This document shows, piece after piece, positions 10,901 to 22,900 of a DNA stretch of 64,000 nt (position 1 is its first letter; each line of letters begins with the position of its first letter). The stretch comes from Sipunculus nudus (Eukaryota; Annelida; Sipuncula; Golfingiida; Sipunculidae), in NCBI GenBank assembly GCA_026874595.1, contig CM049306.1, positions 60,952,019 to 61,016,018 of the forward strand. The letters are read 5' to 3'. Both the position numbers and the translations under genes were made by a program. Under the pieces are notes generated by a model. It worked only from the letters and a program-made list of their open reading frames with translations, was not told the DNA's origin and searched no databases.

Positions 10901-13900
10901 AAGGTTGGAGGTTGAGACATATATCTGTTTTATAGCGTCGGAAAAAGCAAACTTAGCAAAGCCATTCTAGTTAAATAATGCTTTACATTTGAAGTAAAAA
11001 CATAATGTGTGCCTCCAATTTTTCAAGAGACATGGAACATTTATGTCAATGCTGTGTAGATGTGCTCACATGCACACACACAAATCCAAATGTTAACAAA
11101 TCTTGTTCTTTGTACAGAATTAAAAAGAGAGCTAGCCAGTGCATTTTTAGGAATAGATATGTTTGGCCTTATAAGATATGAAATATACTCAGCAATTAAT
11201 GTTAAATGTATTTTATAATTAGGCACACAGATGCCCAGTGTAGGGGTGACTGTAAAGTTCAGATTATTGAGGAGTGTCTAACTCTTTATACATATATTGA
11301 TATATAATACAGCCAAGCTGCTGAGGCTGCATTCACCCTTTATAAACCTCATATTTTCATTTTCAAATTTGGCAAGAAGAATGATTAGTTACTTACGTCT
11401 GAAGCAAAATGTCAAAAGTGATACTCTTAATACTGAAATGTAAATTAGAATCTTATCTTTTTTGTAACTTTTATATCATTGTTTAAAGGGGTTCTTATAA
11501 ACTGTAAAACTGTTTTATAGGTTTGATCTCAACCCTGAATGGCTTGAACATTGCCAACAATCCACTTGAGTTTCCTCCAGATGATATCATTGAGAGAGGC
11601 ACTCAGGCAATCCTGCAGTTCTTTAGAGAACTCCTGGCAGCAAAGTCAGGTGGCATGCTTCCAGAAGAAGGTGTGTAATTATAGTAACTTAGCAGTTTGT
11701 TAAACTTCCAGTGTTACATTACTTCACACATGGTTTTATTAATGGATACTGGCTGAAGCTTTTTTGAACATTGTGGTGTAATGAATAGTGGGTTTAACTT
11801 GGGGCCACAAGGTTGTGGGTTTATATAGCAGTGCTTAGCATCCCTTTCAACCTGCCTTTCCCGCAAAGAATCCTGGCCAAAGTCTTTACAATAAGGATGC
11901 GCGGTCTCCACCCAGGAGTGAATGGGTATTGGTCATGAGCAGTAGGCAAATGTAGAACGAACAGTCTTCCAGCACCTGATATGGCTGCTTGGGTTGTATG
12001 CTCCCAAGAGGGCTTAGAAAAGGTACCAGATTGAACAGGCCTAAAGACTAGGAAGTGTAAAGTCAGATGAGACTGACATTGTTGGTGATATCAGACTGTA
12101 AACCAAACTTTTACTTTTAATGTTTGTTTTTTTTTTCCAGTCTTCAAATGACTTAATGTTTGTTTTTTTATATTCTTAGTTTTTGAAACCTTGAAATTTT
12201 TGTTGTTTAGATGTTGTATATAAATTTTTATTCAGAGTATATGTAGTTATAAGTGAACTTAAACTAATTAATTGCACACAATTTGTTCCTGGCCATTAAA
12301 AACACTTGACAAATTAGCAACAAACACCATATACCATCAGTCGTTACAATTATAAAAAAATCACAGAATTTAACTGAAAACCCTGTGACATTTAGTCTGA
12401 TGATGCGTAGCAATCTTTATATATTTGATGTCTTCCTTTAAACATCTTATCACTGATCTGTATCTGTGCCTTTCACATTTTATTCTGAATATTTATGCTC
12501 AAGTATATGTGTGATGCAGGGATAAGGATGGACCAGTTGCAAATCCAGGAACCAGTGAAGAGTGCTGGTCGGTCAGAAACATATCCGGACTGGGGCAGCC
12601 ATGACACACAGCTTCTTGAAGACTACATGCTGCAGCAGGAAGGGAGTCAGACCCTGGCTGGGGGACATCCCATGGTGACCCCTGACCCTGACCTGAATGG
12701 TCCTGTCCATCAACCCATGTCCCTTCACAAGCCACGCAGCTATGGTGAGATAAAAAAGTCAAAACAGGAGAAATTAAGGAAAATACGATCAACCAGTCAA
12801 GCAGACAGACGGAGTGCCAAGTGAGCAGGGTTTTCCTTTTTATATAATTTTCTTTTATTCTTTGAAATTGTCTGCTATGTGTATTTCTAAAATAAAAATA
12901 TAATAAATTTCTTCAGCTTTATCAGCTGTTCTATATTTGATATAATTGATTGAATTAAGATTACTGTGGTTGGCTCCATGTGCAATAGGATAAAATTAAG
13001 AGTAATAAACAAACTTTGCATGCATATCTGATGATCACATAATGAACTGACCTTTGTTTAACAAGTCAGCAATCTGGCAGAACTGTCATTTTCATTTAAG
13101 GACATATATTGACTTGTGTAATCAGTTCACACTTTGAACAGTATGTATTGCAGATTTGGGACACAGATAAGTGGATTCATCTGCTGCTGAGATGAATGAA
13201 ACAGGAGATGATTGAGTGTATGAATCAGAATAATATATTAACCTATTTCTGACAATTCTTATAAAGTTTTAAGATGTTACATAATCTGATCCAAATGGCA
13301 ACTAATGAGAAAATTCACACCTCTAGTTGTCTAGACATATTGTATGAATTTTGCAGTAAACAAGGTCGGATAGTGCAATACGATGGTCCTGTTCCTCCAG
13401 AGGTGATTGAACAAAGAATGCTTGAAGAGCGAAAATTGGCGAGATTAAAAGAAGTCAAGGAAAAGCAAGACTTAATTCTTCAGAGGAGAAAGTGAGTGTA
13501 TATTTAACATCATCTGCTCTTCAAAATGTAGATACATCTTTGTTATAGGACAGCAGCAGCTCATGACATCATGAACATGTGTGTCTTGTATCATGTAGCA
13601 AAGGTTATGCTGTATGCATGAATACTACTTTCATGCTCTGCATACACTGCAGCTGCTGTTCCTGCTATCACTAAGATATCACTGTACATGGCGGGTCAAC
13701 TTAACACTCGATATATTATAATCATTGACCACAGATGAATCATTTTTATACAGATTTTCCTGGCCTGGTCTGATCATCCATGAACATACTATATGTCCTG
13801 CACTTTTTTGATTTACAGCCCATATTTATCAGTGATTTAAGGCATTGCATGGGCAAAACAAGGTGCCGCTGTTCCAAGTTAAAGTATATGATATAAAAGG

Positions 13901-16900
13901 CTAAAAAGCCATGAAAAACTGGTTTATATTTCAAGGTGGTCCCTATACCAAGGTGGTAGTTAGATGAAGTCTTCCCATAATAAAGTGAGTCCCATTTTAT
14001 TGTTCACTGGAATGAGAGTCCCATATCTCTGTACACTGTAATGAGAGTTCCATTTCTCTGTACATTGTAATGAGTCCCATTTCTCTGTACACTAATGAGA
14101 GTCCCATTTTTCTTGATACTTTAAGAGGAAGGTTGCAAGTTTGTACAAAAGTATGACTGTGTCTTTTTGTCTGGACACTGATGTCAGAGTCTCTTTTCTG
14201 TATACTTGAATGATAATTTAAGTGAAACTTTCTTAACACATTCATGCCAAAACTCATGGTCAGTGTATTATCTGTTTATTTCAGGGACAATGAAGTATTG
14301 AAAGACTTCCAGAATGAGAGTAGAAGGAGGCAAAGGCAAACATATATAGATAGTCTACACAAAAAAGAAAAAGGTAAAAATACAACAGCTGCTTCTTCCT
14401 ATCTAAGTGTAATGTGCTTGTTGTTGAAAAACCTGTCCTTCTGACTCTTCAGTATTAAATGTGGCTGGAATATTAATGAAAGAACTGGAGGTGGTTGAAA
14501 TTATATAATATATATTCGAGATCCCTACATGAAAGACAGCTGAGAAAGAGGTTCATGATTCCATGGAAATATTCAAAACTTCTCAAAATCTTTCCTGAAG
14601 TAAGGCTGTTCTCATTTACTACTTTAATTTGAGGTTTTGGGTGTGATAAAAAAAAGGTTTTTTAGCTTTGGACTTTCACTGAAAGTTCTTTATGTCACAT
14701 CCCCTTGTGGTATCCATATCAAACACTGACATTTCTGTTTTTCCCGGTGTCTCTAAACCCCTCAAAGGGATGCAAATTTGCGTACGCAGTGAAACCTGGA
14801 TGTCATTATGGGTATACCACAAGTATCATGAATATGGTGTATTCCCCTGTTTCATGTCATAACACTTAACTGTGGTTAGTATACCTTCAAACATATTACA
14901 TATCCACTAGCGTCCTCATGGATATTAATTACTAAGCTTATCTTTAATTGCAGACTTCACGGATCCTGTCATGCAGGCCCCATTTGCTATTGATGATAAA
15001 CATATAAAATTGCCTACCAACCAGGAGAGAATAGCTGTAAGTATTTGAAAATTCTTCTGATTTCCACTACATTGTGAGTTAATATGAAGAAAAATGAATC
15101 CTATCACTGCGGAGTTAAATTTCAAAGTGACTTTATATTTTGGTGCAGGATGGACCAGGCATTTTCTTAATCAACTCTATTCAAAAGTTAAACAGATGCA
15201 AAGGATTATAAATCAAATAAACATCAGAAGACAATTTGCTGTGTGGCATGCTTTATGAAGTAGCAAATCCAATAATTACAACTCTGATATTGGATTTGAA
15301 TAGCAGAATTGAGAATTTCAAAAGGTAGCTTATTTCTAACACAATAAAACTGTTTTGCTACTTTATTAAAACTACCAATGTAACCAGAGTAAATTCTGTA
15401 ATATGTGGAATCTTGGGGAACAAAAATATGACTTTTTGCTATTTTGTTGCAATTACCATGAGATTTTTTTTTACCAAAGAGATGTTACATATATATCTGG
15501 AGATTTTTTTACAGCAGAAGTTATTCATGGTTAGAGTTGATGAAAAGATCACCCCAAAGTGTCATATACTTTCTTGGCAGGTTGTTTCACCTTATGGCCA
15601 CCAGAGGGCGCATCCTGATGGTGCCTTTTGGCCATTCCTTCTCAGTGTAATTTGTGACCTCATGTGGAGGTGCAACAAGATATACTGTGGTTGGCTTCCT
15701 AGTTTTAAATTTTTAATGGTTTCATTTTCTCAATATTTGCAAAAGCAATAAAATTACATAAAGCAACCATCATGATTAAGACCCCTCATCAGCTCAGCTG
15801 AGCAGTCACTTATACAATGACCACATTATTCATCTTGCCTAACTGGAGTCTTGACGGTTGAGATTTTTATCATGAAAAACCACCCACCAATCAGCAACAT
15901 ATGCTGTGCATGGAATTGAGACCAGACCAGGAACAATACAGATTAATATATTTTTAAGATGAGCACACTCCCACCATCACTGCAACTAGATATATAAATC
16001 ACAAGTACCAAAATATAATTATATATTTTAAACATATTTATGTTACATTCTTTAAGCCTTAGTGTAGGTTTCTGGGGCTTGTTGCAATAACACTGTACCT
16101 GACTTAAACCCAGCAGCAGGCCTAAATACCATTGTTACACCTATGATGTCATAGTTGTTACAATAGTAACACACGGAAAACCCTTAAGTCAATTTATTGC
16201 ATCAGACTCTGGTGATATTTGTGAAATATTGAGTTATGAAAGCACATGAAATTTCAGTCTTGTGAATATGAGGGTAACCACAGTAACTCATGCTTCCTTT
16301 TGGTCATGAATGTTTAACGTTATGTTTGTGTTATCCAGAGCAGCAAAATCAGGGAGGACAGGGTTTGTTTTTGAAGACATATAATGTTTGTTTTAATTTC
16401 TTTAACAGCAAGAGATCAAGGACACCCATGAGAAGATGAGGAAGCCCCTGTCACCAAGGAGCAGACGGAAACTGGAGGAGGCCAGGTAGACTTACAACAA
16501 TTCCAGATCAAACATGGCCTTCTGACCGTGTGTGGACCTGTACCAAGCCTGATATCAAGGGGTTCCAATGTGTTGCATTTTGAGAGAGATACTTGAATTA
16601 CATTAGGAAGCTTGTTTGTTACTAAGAATATTAAAAAAAAAAAATATTTTTAGATTCCAATAAGAGAATATCCCAGTTGTTTCAGTGAAAATATTGCCCA
16701 CCAGATCATGGTTATTACATTATTAATTGCTGATATATCAAGACCTGCTAATGAAGCAAGCCAATTTCTACCCATTACCATTATACATAGGTATTTTTAG
16801 ATATTCAAATCAAGGTTTGAAAATTGCTTGTGTTGAAATTTTATAGAAAAATGAACCGTAAGAGATCTGAATACACTTGCAAGGCTGGCATCATGTATAC

Positions 16901-19900
16901 TGCACTGAACAATTATAAGTGAACAAATTAAAATGATACACTGAACAGTTTATAAGTGAATATCTTAAAATAACACACTGAACAGTTATATGTGAACATC
17001 TTAAAATAATACACTGAACAGTTATAAGTGAACATCTTAAAATAATTAAACTGAACAGTTATAAGTGAATATCTTTAAATAATACACTGAACAGTTATAA
17101 GCGAACATCTTAAAATTATGTATACATGTTAGGATGGAACTGTAAACTAGGATACGTCAAGCATCACATCTGTTTATATCCTGACGGATTGTCCCTGCAG
17201 GTCAGAGAGAGATCGAGAACTTGAACGTCGTATTAAAACCCACATGCTGCTAATGCAAGAAAGACGACGGCGGCCTAAGGGAACACCTCAGGAAGAGATG
17301 GAAGCAGCAAAACAAGATTTGAAACTTGTGAGTAGTGTTAGGGTTTGGGCTTCTGTGTCATGTTAAATGTTTTGTTTGCTTCACTAATTTCCACATGCAC
17401 ACTGCTCAACCATTGTTACACTGTGTGGTTTTGTAATCAACAAGTTTTTGATTTACAACTGAATTTTTTTACAGGCATGCATGTATTTATTTTCATTATA
17501 TTAGTCCCATATAGGAATTTTAGATATTGGTGGAATAAACTTAAGATATTTAATACTAATCTTAACTGTCATAAAATAGTTTGAAGTGGAACAGTTAAAA
17601 AATTAGATAGAGTTCCCTTATATAGTTTCAGAAGTGCTCTTTTGTGTTTGAAAATTCTTTGAAAAACTGTGTTAACAAATAAACTGCACAGAATTACCTT
17701 CTGATCAGCATAAATTTGACAGGAAACACAGTTGCGTTTATCCATGTTACTTATGTAACTGGGTTATACAAATCAACTTATCGGGGAATAACACCCAATC
17801 CTAGACAAAATTTATCTTTAACCCCTGCATGTTTGATTCATTCTTTAAATTAAATCCATTGTATAAATGCATGAGATTCCAATATCTCAAAACTTAAATT
17901 ATTTTCTTACTATTATCCTGGGCACTAATGGTGATTGATTAATTTATTTTATTTCACTTATTGTATATACAACAATGGGTCTGTATATTAGCAAGATTAT
18001 AGGATTAGAAACTGAATTTGTTTTTATTTTGATTTTGTCATTACCATTCAGCTTTTTATCCCAGCCTCATACTCCTTGGTATTCTGATTTGCATGTTGAT
18101 TCTGCACATATTACTAATCCTGTTTTGATTGATTTGACAGTGCTGCCACTATACTTTTTTAAAAGTACAATAATCAGGGCTTTCAGGAATGTGGGGGTAA
18201 GCGTCTCTGACACCTGAATTCTCTTAAGGACGCTTGGTTCTGAGGGTCCAAGTGCCTGATGCGACGCATGAATTTCTGGCTTTAGGACCTTGTATGAGTC
18301 AGTGACTATTACTGGCTGCCTCAAACGAACCCGTCAGTGGTGTAAACACGTCAACAACACGTTGATAACTGCTTGAGGCTTACATTTAGCTATAAGCATA
18401 TATTCATATCATGACACATATATATGACACATATATATCATAATAATGATATGATAATTACATAAAATATAAAAAAGATTAAATATTTACAAAACCCTTC
18501 AAAATTTTACACATCTCCCCTTGGGACCCTCTAAACTCGGATGGGACTCCCAACAATTTTTGCCCAAGTGTCCGGGACTCTTCAATTTTCTTCCTATTGA
18601 AAGCCCTGAATACTTTTTTTTTAACCATAACTTCTTTTATACTTTTTCATACTTTTTCAAGGGTAAATACTTTTTTTATACCCTTGTCTAGGACAGGTCA
18701 TGTTATGGTACACCCACGGTCAGTCTGTCCGTTTACTTCTGGTGTCACCGCAATAACTTACTGGGGCTTTGATGGATTTACACCAAAATCTGATCATATC
18801 TACTCATCAATAGATTATCTTGCATGAGTTTGAAAATGGGCAAAATCCACACATATTTTATATAAGGTCCAAGGTCACTAGGCTATTTTGTGGTGTTGCC
18901 ATGATGATAAATTACCAGAAATATGATAGATTTTAATCAAACTCAATAGAAATATTAATCAATATTATCTCCCGCCTCAGTTCGATTTCCAGCAAAATCC
19001 ATGCATATTAATTGAGTTCAGAGGTCTCCAGACTTTGGTAGCACCATGATTAGTTACCAAAAATCTGATGGATTTTCATGAAACTCAATATGTCCAATAT
19101 ATACAAATACAGTTTCTTGCCTGAATTACATTCTCAGCAAAGTTCATGCATATATATTTAATGAGATCAGTGTTCGCAAGAGAAGCAACAGGTGTATTTT
19201 ACACTATTTGCAATCCTCTTGTTCTCAAATCCACATCTTCAGGTGGTGATTATAGCTGTTTACCTGACCTTATTGAGTGCAGTAAACATGCTCTGTAAGT
19301 ATTACATAAGAGTGGCATTTTATTAGTGATGATTTTTTTTTGGTGATCTTGCCAATTAATGTTTTACAAAATCACTGGATATATTCTTTTTATACTAAAT
19401 AAATACAACATACCTGAAGCTTGTTAAGGATTACAGTCATATTTACTTTTTCATTATTTTTTCAGACAATTTATACTTTTTTCTTTGAAGATTTTGTACT
19501 TTTCTCAATTAAATCTACAGTGGCAGCACTGTTTGACCTGTTTGTGCCCTTTAAACTCTGAATGATCACGGGCGTTTTTGTTTGTATATATGTTACCAGG
19601 TAAAACAGATGCAGGGTGATCTGAAACGACGTTACGCTGACCTCAAACACTGGAACACAGGTTGTATTTCTAGGACAGAAACTTGTACAGTCATATTGTC
19701 TCTACAGCAGCGTGTCTGGTGTTGGTTGAACAGAAAATGAACTAAAGCTTTTGTAAATCAGATGTATACACAGTCAGTAACATCCACCTTCATAAGTCAA
19801 ATGTATCTACAAGTTGTAGTTTGCTTTCTAATTCTGGGGAGAAATTGGGATTGGATAGTATCTTCTTACATAATATAGATACAACTGTTCGAATGAATGT

Positions 19901-22900
19901 AACTCTAGGCTCCCAAATCATCAAATTTCTTTAATTTTGGGTAGATTAATCATGAAATTAAAACAGGCATACCTTGGTAGAAATTATGGCTGCTGTTTGT
20001 GGGGGTCGCAGGCCTGTAAGTCTAAATTAACCCTCAAAGAATGTAAGTGAAAACAGTAACAGTATATGCTCAGTATTACTCTGTTTTCTGATGTGAAATT
20101 TTGTAAATTACCATTTGGCATAGTGTTTTAGAATTATGACTTTATGTAAATGGTCTTCTGTAATAAGAAAAAAAAAATGTCATGAACATCATCTGAATTC
20201 ATATATTCTAAACTAATAGCCCCTTAACTTTTTTTTGTTTCATACTACTTCCGTACACATTTTGGATATATATCCAGAGTTGTCATCTGTGCATTGTGCA
20301 CACTGAGTGGAAGATACCCTAGTCCAGTTTACGTAAAACTTTGTCATATAAATCTTATCAGATTCCATCGAATGAGAAATAACAGAAACCAGTACAATCT
20401 CATTTGGTTTTACAAAGTGAGTTTTCACTTTTATTTAACACCTGAATCATTTATTGTCAGATATTTGGAAACATTCATTATATCTGTTTCACCATGCCCA
20501 GCTCATGCTGCTTGGAGACCAGCGGTCAGGAGGATATTTGTATTGCTGTGCCATCACAAGGAAGCTGCTGTTTAAAGGGGGGCCAATCAGTACATCAAGG
20601 CAGCTGGTAGCTCCACTATGGAATGTGCTAGTTAAGCTTTGTCCTGTCTTGTCATGGCACAGCAATAAGTTGATTCCCAAGTTGGGTAAACCTGTGCTTT
20701 ATTATGTTCATTTTGCTTGTAGAGCTTACTGGGTGTTCATCAGTAACCTTACTCCCTTAACTAAATAAATTTATTACAACCCCAACATTACAGGTAGTTT
20801 GTAAAATCATGACTCCCCTCAGTAACACTGATGAATAATAGTCTGACCTGCATGAAGTGCCTGAATACCAGTAGAAGTCTCTGATCGAGACCTAACACTT
20901 CATAAATTATTCATCTTGGGCTGTGGAATTTTGCATGATATGTACTATTTTCTGTATGAGTATCAAATTATTCACAAACATACAAGTTCATACATTTTTG
21001 ATTCATGTCTTGTTATCATGTAACCTGCATTTGATTGGCATGATGATATGAATAAGTCATGATTAGACATACCACAGCATGAATATTAAAGTCATTCTTC
21101 TGCCCTCGCATCTGGCTGGATTTAACTAACTTATATGGGAGGTACTTTTCTGACTTATTATATGACAAAATCAAGTTGTCTTCACTAACATTTACTTATC
21201 ATGGTCATTTTTATTCACAGTTTATTAAATGAGTGCTAATACTCTACTGCTGTACATGGGTTGATAGCTGTTGACCATGTGATTCACATTTGGAAAAATG
21301 TTAACCTCTATATAAAAGCAGTTAAATTTGAAACAAAGGCTTCTGTTTGATCATTATTTGTGAACAGTTAAACACTGATACACTACATGTGTCAAGTAAA
21401 ATATGATCTGAACAAATCAAAGATCTATACCTGCCCTGAATAATGGCAGTCTTTTGCCTGTGGACTTTTTTGAGAGGCCATTGTTTCAAAACCCTCTCGC
21501 TTTGATCAGAGTTAATCAATTGATTTCAGCTTCATCATCAATGACTTTAAATACTGGTACATTTATGTTAGCTGACTGATACATTTCAGTTAAACAGTTG
21601 TAAGGCTGAGAAACTTCTAATAAATGCTTATCTGCATAAAGAAATAGTAAAAGGCCACATTTTATAGCACTATAGTTTGGGTATAAAATATAACACATAG
21701 TTCTCAGTTTAATATATGCAAACTTGCTCATGAAGGACTACCCTTACCAGTATGTTTTGACACCAGCTGTGCAGACTGGAATATTGATTCAGGTTGTCAT
21801 ACCAAGTACGTGCAGAATTAACCCCAACTGTTTACATTTGTATATTTCAGGTTCAGATATTGTTTCTCAGTCTATGTGCCTAAGATGCCAGTGTTTTTCA
21901 TTGTACAGCTGTATTTAGTAAATAGTTTCTGGTTGTTTACAGTTAGCTTACAGAAGCTGTGTAGATGCATGCCATAGTGACAGATGTACATATGATGATA
22001 AATGGAAACATCATTATTTTTTGAAAGGTGATGGAAGATAATAATCACACATTCCAATAATGTTTCTGCATTTCAAGATAATACAGGAGATTGCTTTTTT
22101 GGCATGTTTTAAATATTATTGGACTTGTGATATGGTTACCAGGGTTTACTTGTATATGAGTAATTTACCTTTTTTCACAATGCTCATGCCCCCTGGTATT
22201 GACAAACCAATCTTAGGTGGTCAGAGAGGGACTGCCTTTGCTGTATATTTGGGTGAAAAGTGTTTACTTTACTCAAGAGGTACAAACTGCTGGACAAGAT
22301 GGCATGGCTGACTTGTACAGCCAAGAACTTGTCATTTTTTCCTCATGATAGTTTACATAGAATTTAAAATAAAAAAATGCTAGGATTCGGGTCTGAATTT
22401 TCCTTTGAAAATTACTGATCCTACCAGTGGTAAGATTAATTTAAAATCTACAGTCTTTTTACCCTCTTAGTGGACACTGTCACTGATATTCAGATATTAC
22501 AGTCTGGATTCAGTTGTGAAAATTATAATGAGAATGAATTTTTATACAGTCAGTTTGAAGGGTAAAAGATAAAAACTTGACTGACACTGCAAGAACAATT
22601 CTCAGCATTTAAAAGTTAGTAGTGTGCCAATTCATCATTTATATCCATGTTGGGCATTTTCTTTCATAATCAGATAAATCGATTGCAGTTTTGCATAATT
22701 GATCATAAATTGTTATTTATGCACATAAAAAAATCATTATCCCGATGAAATATCAGAGATATAAGAAAAATTTGGCACAAAACAGCAAACAGTATTAAAA
22801 CTAACCTTGTGCAACAAATTAGTGTCAACAACTCATCCATTACCTTGACCTTCCAGCGTGATGTACAAGTTAGACTGAAATTACCTGGTCAGTATTTTAG

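Noticed and set aside
11772-11850. Possible functional tRNA gene
   Set aside because: Box A/B-like spacing is present but both boxes are mutated and no cloverleaf could be drawn; it fits a SINE head instead.
15413-15751. 112-codon + strand frame in LRRC27 intron 7
   Set aside because: No acceptor/donor pair in matching phase, and the flanking exons already join in frame without it.
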